64,000 nucleotides of DNA from Anaeromyces robustus (lineage: Eukaryota; Neocallimastigomycota; Neocallimastigomycetes; Neocallimastigales; Neocallimastigaceae). The stretch lies in the NCBI GenBank assembly GCA_002104895.1, contig MCFG01000047.1, positions 17,501 to 81,500 of the forward strand, in the 5' to 3' direction. The notes beneath the pieces are model-generated. The model made no database searches and was not told the origin of the DNA. It was given only the letters and a program-made list of their open reading frames with translations. Shown piece by piece: positions 29,171 through 42,191 of this stretch (position 1 is the stretch's first letter; each line of letters starts with the position of its first letter). A program made the translations under genes and the position numbers.

Positions 29171-30569
29171 TATATATACCTCTTTTTCATGAATATAATA
29201 ATAGCAAATAGCTAACATATCTAATATGTTTGCTAATTCTATTGACCTTTCCTTTACTTTCAATAATGTTTTATATGAATAATCAAATAACGATATTGAT
29301 TCTTTATAATATTTATTCTTATATAATTTAATAGCAATATTTGAATAAGTTTTTGAAATATCCTTAAATCCATCAATACATGAATATGTTTCAGCTAATT
29401 CTTTTGCAGCCTCGAGATAATTATCAATATATAACCATGTATTAATATCTTCAAATATAAAACTAAGACTAGATAATAAAGTTTGACATTTTATAATAAT
29501 AGTAACTAATTCAGAAATATTCTTATATTATAATAAACAATAAAATATCATAAGAATATTATAATCAAAATATTCAAGAAAAAAACATATAATATATATA
29601 TAATAAAAATATTATTCATTTAGTATCAATTATGCAATTATAATAATTATATATATATATATATATATTATTTTTATTTACTCTCTCAAAATTTTTCGAC
29701 AAAATTGTATTGAACAATATAATAATATTCTCAAATAATTTTATCAAAGACGCCCGTTGTTTTGTTAATATTGATGATGTTTTACTATTAAAAAGATAGA
29801 TATTTTGATCAATAATTTTTATTAAAACTTCTATTGAATTAATAAGTTGCAGGGTATTATCATTTTTAATAGCTGGTATATAATCCAATGATAAAATAAC
29901 ATCTTTTGTTGAAAGAATAAAATCAATATGTTGTTCAATATATTTATAACTTTGATTATAATATTTTGATTTTTCTATAATAACAAATTATACAAAAAAA
30001 AAAAAAAAAAGAATATAATAAATAAAATTAGAAATTTAAAGAAAATTAATTGAAATATATATAATTTTTTTTTTTTTTTCAACCTAAATTAATAAATAAA
30101 TCGTAATATAAAAGATGTATTATATCTAAATGTGCCAAAAGTTTTATAGTATAAAAGACATAATCTTGTATTGAATTATTTTCTTTTAATATATTTAATA
30201 CTCTAAATAAAATCTTTCTTGAATTTTCAACAATAATTGGACTTTTTATCTAAATTTTAAAGATTTATATATATAAAAGAAATATAAAAATATATATATT
30301 TTAAATAACTTATATTAATATATATTTTTTAAAAATATTTTTTATCCTCGATAAATATATACATATATAACTATTACCTTTTTTCCTAAATATAAATAAT
30401 GATCTAACAAAGTATTTAATTTCTTTGAAAGATTTAATTTTATTAGGTCTTCATCAGTAATATAATAAAATGCTTTATCATAAAACATTGTGATACTATT
30501 GACAACTTGCTTTAAATCTTTAATTATATAGAGTATATTTAATAATAATGTAAATACCAAAAAAATAAA

Positions 30570-30600
<31 letters not shown>

Positions 30601-32084
30601 AAATATAATAATTATCTAATCTATTTACTTGAATCATTTTTCATTTTTTGGTCAAACGTGTATCCGTATCTTAATACAACATCGATATACCAAGATATTG
30701 TAAATCCACTGGTTTTACTCATTGCTTTTAACGCTAATGATTGAATTTTAAATGAAACATCTGGATTTCTATCTATTTAAATATATAAAAATTTTTTTTT
30801 TTACTCAACTGTTGAACTTTATTTTGGCTAAAATATATAAATATTATATATTACTTTTTTATATACCTTTATATTTTTCTGATATTGACTTCAATAATAC
30901 CCTACATATATTTGAATATAACTTTTCTGATAGTAATTTATTTTTAACTTCAATATACTCACACCATTTATACATTGATATATTTGGTTCAATAATAAAT
31001 AAAAAATTCAATTTCTAATTAATTATAAATTGTATTATATATAAAAAAATAAATATATACATATATATTTTAAGAATAAAAATAATAAAAATAATAAAAA
31101 TAATAAAAATAATAAAAATAATAAAAATAATGATTTATTAAAAATTAACTATACATTTCGATAAGAAAGACATTTTATTGAATTTAATTGAGTTGTAATA
31201 ACCAATTGTGAAATTTTTGAAATATCTTCATCATTTTCAATAATTGAAATTGACAATATATCCTTATGTAATTTTATTATTTCATTATGAACATCATTCA
31301 TTTCATTATCAAAATATCTTAATTTTAATCTTTCGTATAAATGTTTCAATTGAATTTCAGCAGATTCAATCTACATAAACGTGTTAATAAATTATAAAGA
31401 TAAAAAAATAGAAATTGAAATAAATTATTAAATAATATTTTTATAAATAGCAATAATTTTTTTGATTGCATATTAATTTCATAATTACTAATACTTTTTT
31501 AAAATAAAAAAAAAAAAACTTTTTTTTTTTAAATTTCATTATATATTATATCTTACCATCTGAACTTCAATTAATTTTGTTATTAAATTAGAATGAGCTA
31601 AATCTATATCAATTGGTTTAATATTTAAATATGTTTCCAAACGTTCCAGTACTCGTAAGGTAATTTTTGAACTTTCTACTAAACTTATTATTTCACTAGT
31701 ATAATTTTTACTAACATTAGATTCTTCAGTATCTATTATTATCTCATCAATTTTATTCTTTTTACACTGAATATTATTTTTCCGTTTTTTGCTTAAATTA
31801 TTAATCGAATCATCTTCACTTAAATCAATAAAATTAATTTTTCTCTTTTTATCTTCTAAAATGTTGTTATTAATTTCTGATAATGTTTTAATAATTTGAT
31901 TAAAAATTTTCATTGCTATTGGTGCATATTGAAATGCTAATTTCTTCAAATTTTCATTACTACTACCTTTCGAAGTGAGAACTGGTTTAAATACTTTATT
32001 TAAAGAACCAACAAGTTTTGGATTACATTTTGAAATGCTTGAATAGGATATTAAAATTGAATTAATATTCTCAATTTTTAACAT
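22931..32084 (-). CDS. ESP1: Separase (ESP1-type cohesin protease, peptidase C50), 25 exons
   Basis: Separase cleaves the cohesin kleisin at anaphase onset and is held by securin. The spliced product is 2,038 aa, in the usual size range (yeast about 1,630, human about 2,120). The C-terminal protease domain is unmistakable: IILIPDK...IPWENLPIL, SRILSLSLLRDR, YYILNPGGDLMNTQ, WIGISGKEPTEEEYL, then QLLMYFGHGGGECYIKG with the catalytic His (codon 23477-23479) and LLMGCSSG with the catalytic Cys (23393-23395), followed by ALTANLWDVTDRDIDRLT. Both dyad residues are intact. The N-terminal 1,200 residues are helical, TPR/ARM-like repeats with motifs such as ECYKELGNVYSFRG. A Lys/Arg-rich patch at 31740-31860 may be a nuclear signal. 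Oddity: an Asn/Asp-rich insert of about 40 residues follows the catalytic Cys. The ATG at 32084 is the first in frame and every exon junction is phase-consistent. Confidence 0.96.
22931..32084 (-). other. Exon map of separase
   Basis: In transcript order the exons are 31557-32084, 31155-31370, 30867-31014, 30629-30772, 30378-30517, 30084-30249, 29682-29974, 29180-29521, 28649-29013, 28461-28563, 28199-28370, 28023-28079, 27769-27882, 27463-27643, 27234-27372, 26954-27115, 26609-26833, 26303-26472, 26101-26144, 25909-25980, 25652-25819, 25251-25520, 24185-25113, 23608-24017 and 22931-23489. Their sum is 6,117 nt, an exact multiple of three. The 24 introns are 85-186 nt. Most donors are GTAAAT, GTAAGT, GTATAT or GTAATN; GTTATA after exon 26303-26472 and GTTGAA after exon 30084-30249 are weak. 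Introns at 24018-24184, 26145-26302 and 27644-27768 hold TAA/TTA microsatellites. Confidence 0.85.
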
Positions 32085-33078
32085 TATATATTACAGAATG
32101 GGGAAAAAAATACATATATAATATTAATTATATTCAAATATTCAAATAATAAAAATTATTATAATAACATGACATTCAATTATTTCATATAACTTTAAAC
32201 AAATGTCAAATAATCAAATGTAAATTATTTATTATTTATATTACTATTATTATTATTATTCGTTAATTTATTAATTTATTAATTTATTATTTAAATGACT
32301 TGCTTTGACTTGTTTATGTTTTTTCTTTTTTTATAATTTTTATTTTAATGATGTAATAAAATAATTAAAATTATCAATTTTCTAAATATATGTACAAAAA
32401 AAAAAGAATTAATTAATTATATATTTGAAGTATCATAAATTTTTTTATATTAATTTTAATTTATATAAAAGATTGATATTAAAATATGGTGTCACAAAGT
32501 TATATATATTAATTATTCAAAAATATTAAAATACATTAATTAATTAATAAAATCACATGATTAAAAATTTTTTATTTTATTTTTTTTAAATATAATAATT
32601 TTATTAAAATAAATATAAATTTTTTATTTTATTTTCACTAGTAATATTTTAAAATAATTTATAGTATATGTATAACAAAAAAATAACACTTTTAATTTTT
32701 TTTTAAATAAATTTATAGTATTAATATTTATTTGTTTTTTTTTTTTGTTTTTTTTGTTTCTTTTTTTTTGTTTTTTTGTTTTTTTGTTTTTTTTTTTTCG
32801 TTTTTTTCGTTTTTTTGTTCTTCTTTTTTCTTTATATTTTTTATTATTTATTATTTGTTTACTTTATATTATATTTGCTTTTTTACGTTTTTTACTTTTT
32901 ATTCAATACTTTTAAAATATTTATTAATATATTTACTAAAATTAATTTATAACATTATATATAATTATGATTAAAAAGAGAAAAAATGATTAAATGACTA
33001 TTATTGAAAAAAAAATTACAATTACAATTAGTATAATTATTTATATTAATTAATTTCCAAGAATATATATATTTATAT
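32085..33078. other. Spacer upstream of separase, with T-run tract
   Basis: About 1 kb of AT-rich sequence between the separase start and the HIS7 stop. It contains an ATT run near 32247-32260 and a tract of six to ten T separated by single G or C at about 32730-32830. No gene is supported. Confidence 0.7.
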
Positions 33079-35379
33079 TTAATTTGTAGTTTTAGTAATT
33101 TCTTTTTCAACTGGTCTAACTGGTACATGAGTTTCATATAAATGTTCTTTAACACTAATAATTGGAACTTCTCTACGGTGGAAAATACCAGCAGCTAAAG
33201 CAGCTTCAACATCAGTAGCTTCAAAAACTTCAGTAAAATGTTCTGGTTTACCAGCACCACTAGAAGCAATAACTGGAATAGAAACAGCTTTCTTTACATC
33301 GGCAATTAATTCTAAATCAAAACCAGAATTTGTACCATCTTTATCCATACAATTACAAAGAATTTCTCCAGCACCCATAGCTTCACATGAAGTTACTAAC
33401 TGATAAACATCAACATCTCTACCTTCACGTCCACCTTTTACAGTACATTGATACCAACAATAATTTTCTCCATTTGGACCTGGGTATTTGGTTGGAAGAA
33501 CATGATGATTTGGTGCATCCTCTGGAGATTTAACATAAACTCTACGAGGATCTACTGAAATAACAACAGCTTGAGCACCATATACCTTGGAAATTTGTTC
33601 AATAGCAGTATCACCACTTGGTTTATTGCCGCGAGCCATGAATTGTTCAGTAGCATAAACAGCATCACTACCAATAGAAATCTTATCAGCACCAGATCTA
33701 AAGTATTCACCAGCAACTTCTAAAGCAGAATGGAAAACACCATCTGGATCAGTTAAATCACGAATACCACCACCAATAGTTAATGGAACGAATATAGATT
33801 CAGAAGCTCTCTTTAATACTTCAATCATCGGTAAATCTCTTAAAGGACAATCACGGAAACTAGTAATATTTAAGAAAGTAATTTCGTCAGCACCTTCTTC
33901 ATAATATCTCTTAGCAAGATCGACTGGTTTACCAAGATTACGAACATTATTACCATCCTTCTTTTCTCTAACATCGTATTGATCACCCTTTGTTACAACT
34001 AAATCACCTTGATCATTAGTTCTAACATCCAAACAAGCGATAATACGACGAGTTAAACGATCCCTACATGGAGTAGGAAGTGGAACGGCAACATTTGTAG
34101 ATCCTACCTTATCTTTTTCACCAAAATCTAAGAAAGACTTTAAAATCATTAAACCAGCATAACCACTCTTTTCTGGATGAAATTGAGTAGCAAAAATATT
34201 ACCCTTTTGAATAGAACTAACATATTTTTCATCTTTATAAGTAGTTGTAGAAAGAACCCAATCCTTAATATCTTCAGAATATGGAATAGCATATGAGTGA
34301 ACAAAATAATAAAATGTATCTTCTTCACCACGGTGATTAATTAATTGAACACTACTTAAAGAATTTTTATCTTGACTTTGTTCTTTTTCTAAATGAGCAC
34401 CATTCCAACCCATCTGTGGAACAGTTTTAGTTTTACCATTAAAACGTTTAACAGTAGTTGGAATAATTGAAAGACCTTCAACGCCCGGATTTTCTTCAGA
34501 ACCTAAACATAAAGACTGCATACCAACACAAATACCCATAAATGGTTTACCCGAAGCAATATATTTTTTTAATGGTTCATAAAAACCCTTTTTACGAAGA
34601 CTTTCCATGGCTGGTCCAAATGAACCAACACCTGGGAAAATAATTTTCTATAATATAATAATAATATATTTATTTAGAATAAATAATTTGAGGTATATAG
34701 ATATATATATATTTATTATTAAAAGATATATATTTGTATTTATATATATAAATGATATATAATTCTAAAAATGGTCTACACAATATAAATATATGCAGAT
34801 TTTTTATTTAAAAGAATATTATTCAAAAATAATTATATATTGAAATTAAATTGATTTAATAAAATTTCACAACATTATATTAATAATTCTAAAAATATTT
34901 TATAATTTAATTCAAAATTTCGAAAGTCATTCAAGATTTATAACCAATTATATGAAAACAAAAATTGAATTTAAAAAATAGTAAAATTTATTTAAATTTT
35001 ACTATAAATTTTACTACAATTTTTAAATATTTATTTCATAATGAATTGGATGAAAAATTATAATTTTTTAGATTTTTTAATATGCGTCTATAATAAATAT
35101 CTTTTATATTTATATTTCTTCGATTTTATATATCAATATTTTCTGTATAATTAATTGCTTTTGGATATTAGATATTTATGGCTAATAATAATATTCTAAA
35201 AAAATTATAATAATAATTACAATAATTAAAAATAATATAAAAAATAAAATAATTCATACATTAGCCTTATCAAAATCTTCAATTGAAGTAATTGGTTCTA
35301 TTTCATAGCCAATCTTTCTAACTGCATTGACTAAACTTCTAACATTTCCTGCCCCGTAATCTAATAAGTAAACAACCAT
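33079..35379 (-). CDS. HIS7: Imidazole glycerol phosphate synthase, HisH-HisF fusion
   Basis: This bifunctional enzyme makes imidazole glycerol phosphate and AICAR from PRFAR and glutamine, steps five and six of histidine synthesis, in the cytosol. Exon 1 (35260-35379, 40 codons) reads MVVYLLDYGAGNVRSL and ends before a GTATGA donor; exon 2 is 33079-34647, beginning KIIFPGVGSFGPAM after a TATAG acceptor. The 562-aa product is close to yeast His7 (552). The N-terminal class I glutaminase has its Cys in MGICVGMQSLC and the His-Glu pair in TQFHPEKSG. The C-terminal barrel follows from RRIIACLDVRTNDQGDLVV with the catalytic Asp, then ISVDPRRVYVK and PVIASSGAGKPEHF. The intron (34648-35259, 612 nt) is the longest in the window. 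Exon 2 is less AT-rich and more codon-biased than its neighbours, as expected of a well-expressed housekeeping gene. Confidence 0.98.
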
Positions 35380-35915
35380 TTTCTTATAGATAGATAAATA
35401 TATTAAATTCCTTTATTTCTTTAAATTTTATTTTTCTCTACAAGTTTAAAAAAATTTTTATTACTAAATTTATTAATAAAAAATATTCACTAATCCATTA
35501 TTAATAATTTATTAACTGATGATTGGATTTTTTAATATAATATTTATATATTTATATATATAATAAATATAATTAAAATTTAATTATAAGATAAGATTTA
35601 ATCTATAAAAATTTTATAAAATTATAAAGAACTAAAAAATCACTAATGAATATTATAATGATAGGTAACTGTGGTTAAGTTTATATATATGATATAATTT
35701 ATATATATATATGATATTATTAATTATTGTTTTTATGATATATAATCAATTATCTTATTATTATTTTTTTTACATATATATCAACAATCAATTATTATTA
35801 CTTTTTTTTTTACATATATAATCAATAATCAATTATTATTACTATTATTATTTGTTATTATCATTAATATTTTATTATTATTATTTATTATTATTATTTA
35901 TTACCATTATTATTT

Positions 35916-36239
<324 letters not shown>

Positions 36240-36460
36240 AGTCAGTTAATTGGGTTTAATATTATGTCAACTTTATTAATATATTTTTATGATAAAGAGT
36301 TACAAATATTTAAATTATGTAAATTACATGCTTTTATATTCATACAATGTGGCTCATACATTATATTTAATACAATACATTTTAATACATTTAACATATA
36401 TTTCACATATTCTAACAATTATTATTATTATTATTATTATTTATTGTTATTATTTATTAT

Positions 36461-36492
<32 letters not shown>

Positions 36493-36595
36493 GGAATAAA
36501 GATTTTGATTGGATGAAATTCACTCATAAATAATTTAATAATTTATTAAATTTTAAAAATTATAAAAAATGAAAATTTTCTGAATTGTTAAAACT

Positions 36596-36715
36596 CCATT
36601 GTCTTAGTATTTACCTAAGACTGCAATTACGTTAATAAAAACTACAGTCGATGATGAAACGAACGCACCCGGACGAAAAATTATTTTCGATTGCGTAAGA
36701 TAGTTGAGGCTGTGT
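36596..36715. other. GC-richer island with nested hairpins; possible structured RNA or coding relic
   Basis: Base composition and word complexity change sharply here against the surrounding AT simple sequence. GTCTTAG at 36601 pairs with CTAAGAC seven bases later. Further on, ACGCA and TGCGT enclose a second perfect hairpin, CGAAAA-ATTA-TTTTCG, at 36675-36690. The plus strand is also open from 36608 to a TAG at 36703 (YLPKTAITL...RKIIFDCVR) with GC-rich codons such as ACG, CCC and GGA-CGA. A C-box-like ATGATGA is present, but no clear D box. I cannot decide between a small structured RNA and a piece of foreign coding sequence. Confidence 0.35.
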
Positions 36716-36910
36716 TAATTAAAGAATAATTTAATTTAAAAATTTTGTTTGAATTTTTAAAAATTGTTTATAGATATTTTGTGAAAGTTATAAAATCTTT
36801 TTTTTTTTTTTTATGTAATGTATTTTTTTTTCTATATTGTGAATATTACTTATGTTTCAAAATCAAAGAAAAATGAATATATAAACAAGCAATTTCTTTA
36901 ATTATTATGA

Positions 36911-36911
36911 T

Positions 36912-36998
<87 letters not shown>

Positions 36999-37001
36999 TT
37001 T
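36911..37001. repeat. (TTTA)n microsatellite
   Basis: About 23 perfect copies, followed by a T-rich degenerate tail to about 37091. Confidence 0.97.
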
Positions 37002-37581
37002 TTTTATTTATTTATTTTTTTATTTTTTTATTTTTTTTTTTTTTTTTTTTTTTTATTTATTTATTTATTTTTTTATTTATTTACTTTTTTAAATGATGTA
37101 TTATTATTAAATGTACTAAATTGTATCATAAATTTTGACCTTTTTCATGATTCAATATAAAATAATACAATTAAATATTCGAAATGATTTAAAATAAAAT
37201 TAAAATTTATTTCATTCTTATATATAATACAATATAATAAATATATAATATTTAATATAATAAATATATAATAAATTATATTTTTTTTATATAGAAAACT
37301 TTAATTAATAATAATATTGACTTTTTTTTAATTTAACATAAAACATAAAAAAATAAATTGCTCATAAAAAACTACTATGAAACAAATTTTTAAAAATGTT
37401 TTACATTCCTATATAGTTAAAATAAATCAAATCGAGATATAAAATAAAAAAAAAATAAAAATAAAAATAAAATAAAAATTTATTATTTTATTAAATAAAT
37501 ATATTATTAAATAAAAAATAAAAAAAAAATAAATTTTTATTATCAATGTGTACTATAAATATTAAAAAAATATAGAATAAA

Positions 37582-38379
37582 ATGGCAGTTCAATTTACAA
37601 ATATTAATAACAAAGACTGGGTATTTTTTCAAGGAAAATACTTATTTTCAGATGATGAAAAAACAAAGATATTAATTTCAGATAAAACTAAAAAAAAATT
37701 AAAAGACTGTATTAACTCATGTGGAGATAATAATAAATGTCATTGGTTTTATTGGAATACAGAAGATGGAAAATGTAAACAATATAGTTTTATTGAAAAC
37801 ATTGATAGTACTTTCCAATGGAGATATGATTCATATAAATATGAAAAAACTGAAGTACCTAAGGAAGTTTTTAATAATGCCCATCAGACAGAAACTCAAG
37901 AGCAGTGTTTAAACGACTGTTACAATGACGTAAATTGTGTAGCTGTTAATTATATTCAAAAATTAAAAGATTGTAGAATCTTTTATAATTATTCCAATGG
38001 AAATTATTATTATGGATATTATGTTATTCAACAAAATAGTGAGCATGTGGTAAATATATATAGACTAATTATTTTCTTTCATTATTTTTTTTACAAACAA
38101 ATAAGAATATTTAGAATATAATATATAATGCTAATTATTATTTTTACTTATATACTTGTATTATTAATCCAAACAAAGGGTGGTGAACCAACTAGTATTG
38201 GTAATGATATTTATGATGTCAAAGCTAACATTGAAAGTAATTTTTCAAAAATTATAGGTAATATTTTAACCTACCTATTAACGGCATTCTTAATTGGATT
38301 TGTAATATTTATACTTTATCATTTCAAGAAAGATTGGGACAAAAAACGTAAAAATCCACCAGAACAATTAAATGTTTAA
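37582..38379 (+). CDS. Single-pass membrane protein with two PAN/Apple-like cysteine modules
   Basis: Exons 37582-38049 and 38179-38379 (GTAAAT...AAAG intron, phase 0) give 222 aa. Two modules share exactly the same cysteine spacing, C-x3-C-x5-C-x11-C: Cys 43, 47, 53, 65 and Cys 109, 113, 119, 131. The context (LKDCINSC...CHWFYW...GKCKQY and QEQCLNDC...CVAVNY...KDCRIF) is typical of PAN/Apple folds, which bind proteins or carbohydrates outside the cell. A hydrophobic helix at about 181-205 (ILTYLLTAFLIGFVIFILYH) is followed by KKDWDKKRK, consistent with a cytoplasmic tail. No signal peptide follows the ATG at 37582, which is odd for a disulfide-rich ectodomain; an upstream exon may be missing, since a TATAG acceptor-like site lies just before the ATG. 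The specific function is unknown. Confidence 0.75.
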
Positions 38380-38687
38380 CAATCAATTTTCATAAACAAC
38401 AAATAAAATAATAAAAACAAATAATTAAAATAAAATATTAAGCTTAAATAACTTAAAATTTACTATTTGAAAATATACTATTTATTTATATTTAAGATAA
38501 AGACACAAACGAAAACTTGATATTCAATATATCACATTATATTGTAATTGTATAAGAAATAATTATATTAATTTCTTATTTACAAATGGTGAATTTATTT
38601 CTTTAAAATGTGCCATAAATAGATACTTTAAAAATAAAATAAAATAAATGATAATAATAATTATAAAAATAAAAATGAATGAATGAA

Positions 38688-38730
<43 letters not shown>

Positions 38731-39065
38731 AATAAAATAAACAAAGATTTAATTTTTATTGTTTTAAAATAATTATTTAAAAAATCAATTCTCAAAAATA
38801 TATGATGTTTAAATATAAAAAAAAAATAGTAAAAAACGTTATATGTACAATAAATAATGTGTCACAAATAATATTTTTTATAAAACTATATCAATTAATT
38901 AAAAACTTAAAAATAATCTAACGAATAAAAAAATGAAATTAGAAGAATTTTAAAAAAAAATTAAAACTACTAGTGGGTCTAATTTATTCTATTTTGATGT
39001 TCCAAATATTTGACGTATATATTTTATGTATATTATGTATAGTAAATGTATTTTCATTTTCTTTA

Positions 39066-39127
<62 letters not shown>

Positions 39128-39594
39128 GTACTCTGTAATGGATTAATATTAATATTAATTGTTCATATAAATGCGTGAAAAAAAATAAAGTATAAAAACT
39201 TATTATACTGTATAAACTTTTATAAAATAAAAAAAAAAAATAAATAAATAAATAAAAACTAAGAATTATAAACTAAAATATAAAACTGTTATATATCATT
39301 TCTAAAGAAAAAAAAAAATAAATAAATAAATAAACATAATATTGATTAATAAATATATATATAATAATTTAAATAATAATATTTGCTATAATTTCTTATT
39401 TCTTATAACAATATATTAACAATATATTAATTTTCTTCTTTATTTTTAGTTTCTTACTTATTAATAAATAAATTTAAAACATAATTTAATATGATTAGTT
39501 ATCTTCAGTTATACTCTTTATGATATACTTGATAAATTCCGACAATTTTTTTAAGAATTGGAAATCTTTTTTTTAAAAAGAAAAAAAAAATTTC
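38380..39594. other. Spacer between convergent genes, with short microsatellites
   Basis: AT-rich, holding a TAAA run at about 38688-38732 and a TTA run at 39069-39127. The PAN-domain gene and the NUFIP1-like gene converge here. No gene is supported. Confidence 0.7.
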
Positions 39595-40703
39595 CTACTG
39601 CTCTGTACTTGATAAATTTTCAATTATACTTTCAGAAGCATTAGTATTATCAATTGTTTCAAATGAATTTGATGTTGATGTAATTTCAATAGATTTACTT
39701 AAACTTTCCAATGAACTTGATGAATCTTCAAACCTATTATCATTATTAGTATTATTAGTATTAGTATTAACTAATATATGTTGTGTTGATAATTTTTCTG
39801 TATCAGTATTAATTATTTCATTATTAGTATTATTAGTATTAGTATTAACTAATATATGTTGTGTTGATAATTTTTCTGTATCAGTATTAATCATTTCATT
39901 ATTAGTATTATTAGTATTAGTATTAACTAATATATGCTGATTTGATAATTTATTTTCTTCAATGTTAGTGATTTCGTTTTGATTAACATTTTCACCTTCC
40001 ATAAAAAAATTATTATTTACAATATAACGAATACATTGGAAGATCTTATTCTTTTCATTTCTAATTTCTTTATCTAAAAGCTATAATATAAATAGAAAAA
40101 AAATAATTATAATAAATAAAAATATAAAATTATATAGAAATTATGAAAATATACATCAATACAAATATACAAAATAATTAGAATAAATATTAAACATAAA
40201 TTATATTTTATTTTATTTTATTTTATTTTATACTTATAATAATTTTTCAACATACCATTCTTAATAATGATCTTTTCTTTCTATTATCTTTTTGGTTATT
40301 ATTGAGTTTATTTTTATTATTATCATTTTTACGCTTTAAATTTTTATTTAAAAATAATAATAATAATAATAATAAAATTAATATTAATAGTATATTAAAT
40401 TAAATTTTTGAATAGTAAATAAAATAAATTAATTACCTCGTGTTTAAATTGGCATTTATCACCTCTACTACAATGACCATGTAAATAATATTTACAAATA
40501 ATTTCAGATTTATCTTTTTTCTTATTCTTTTGAGGTTTTTCCTTTCCAGCATTATTTGTAATAGTTGAAACACTTTCAGAATTTTCATTATTTGTGCTAG
40601 TTTCATTATTTTCATTATCGCTTTCTGAATTATAAGCTGATATTAAACCTAAACTATTCTCTTTACTACTATCATTTGTATTATTATTACTATTATTATT
40701 ATT

Positions 40704-40740
<37 letters not shown>

Positions 40741-42120
40741 CTTTTTTGTCTTTTCTTTCTTGGATTTTCACATGATCTTTCAGATCCTCTTTTTTCATTA
40801 GGTATAACTTCACCTCTTTCTATTTTTTCCTGTAATTCTTTTTTCTTTATATATAATTTTATATTAATAATAACAAATATATATACATATATATAATATA
40901 ATATATATCAGTATATACAGTTAATTATATTTATAAAAATTAAATAATATTTATCACTCCTTAATGTAACATATGCTAATATAAAATATATAATAATTTT
41001 GTTTAAAAAATATTAATATATATTAAATAATATACTTTTCTTTGTATATTAGCATAAGTTGGATAATTCTTTTTACGTTCTGCTATCCATTTTTCAATTT
41101 CTTCCGGTGTATTTAATTCAAATCTATTTTTATTCCCACTTCAAAATTATATTATATATATGTTATTATTATTATATTGTTAATATTTTTGTTGTTATTA
41201 TCTCAATGATATATATATATCAATTTAAAAAATATATTAAAGAAACTTCTTCTAATTATAAGTATTTTTAATTAAAATAATAATAATTATAAATAAAAAA
41301 GAGTATATATTTATACTCTTATTAAATATATACTTTATGGATTTTGGGTGACATTCCTCAATATGAAGATTTAAAACTTTTTTTGAAGCTTCAAAATCAC
41401 ATTTAGGACATTTTTTATGTAAATTCATATGGGTTTCATGTTGACGAGCTCCATTAAATGTCTTATCACAAGTTTTACATTCATATACTATATTACTATA
41501 TATATTTGTTTTTTGTTTTATTATTATTATTATTATTATTTTATTTTATGTTTTATTTATTCAATATTTACATACAGAATGAATATTAAATAATAAGAAT
41601 TATTATAAACTTGTATATAATATTTATAATATTATAATAATAGTAATAAACTAATATAATAATAGCATTATAATAATAATTCTATAAAAAAAACATAAAT
41701 ATCTAAATAAAAAAAAATAATAAGTATATTTATATTTATAAAATATTGTTCTTACGGTTTTTGAGCTTTTTTAGGAGGATTATAATTTAAAGAAATCTTT
41801 TGAGATTTTACTGAAGAAGATGGTTTTGTTATAGGTGGTACTTGAACAGGTTGCATAGGAGTATAATGATATTGAGGTGTGTATTGAACTGATTGCCAAT
41901 AATTTGGATAACCAGGTTGAATTTGTTCTCCACCGTATATAGGATATACAAAATTGGGTTGTATAGAATAATTAGGTGGTGGTGGTGGTGGTGGATAAGA
42001 AGGTAGAAAACCAGTTTGACTTGCTGAATAAGGTAATGGTACAGATGGAGGTGAATTTTGATTATTCATTCTTGGATATGTTTTACCATTATTATATGCT
42101 TGATAAGGTTTTGATTTCAT
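39595..42120 (-). CDS. NUFIP1/Rsa1-like box C/D snoRNP assembly factor with C2H2 and CCCH fingers
   Basis: Exons 41756-42120, 41334-41495, 41036-41138, 40437-40844, 40256-40333 and 39595-40080 join in phase and give 533 aa. The Pro/Tyr/Gln-rich N terminus is followed by zinc-finger sequence (YECKTCDKTF...HETHMNLH, CPKCDF...HIEECH), then the NUFIP1 signature FELNTPEEIEKWIAERKKNY with PTYANIQRK, a poly-Asn stretch, a CCCH finger (CKYYLHGHCSRGDKCQFKH), and RSLLRMLLDKEIRNEKNK with IFQCIRYIV, matching the C-terminal helix that NUFIP1 and yeast Rsa1 use for snoRNP assembly. That helix is split across the last intron, which supports the splice. The known role is as platform with the R2TP complex for loading Snu13/15.5K and Nop58 in the nucleus. 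The last exon adds three copies of a 26-residue repeat. CCCH plus C2H2 in one protein is seen in several NUFIP1 homologues. Confidence 0.93.
39740..39955 (-). repeat. 78-bp in-frame tandem repeat in the NUFIP1-like gene, about three copies
   Basis: The C-terminal exon codes three units of the form KLSTQHILVNTNTNNTNN plus NEIINTDTE, 26 residues each. The copies are almost identical at the DNA level, so the expansion is recent or kept homogeneous. The unit is Asn/Thr-rich and probably disordered. Confidence 0.92.
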
Positions 42121-42191
42121 ATTATATATATATTTAATCGTATTAAAAAAATTCTTATCTTTCTTATTAAAATGAAACTTTTATGATAATA

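Noticed and set aside
40433-40615. Minus-strand Lys/Ile frame
   Set aside because: Out-of-frame reading of NUFIP1-like exon 4; the in-frame product contains the CCCH finger.
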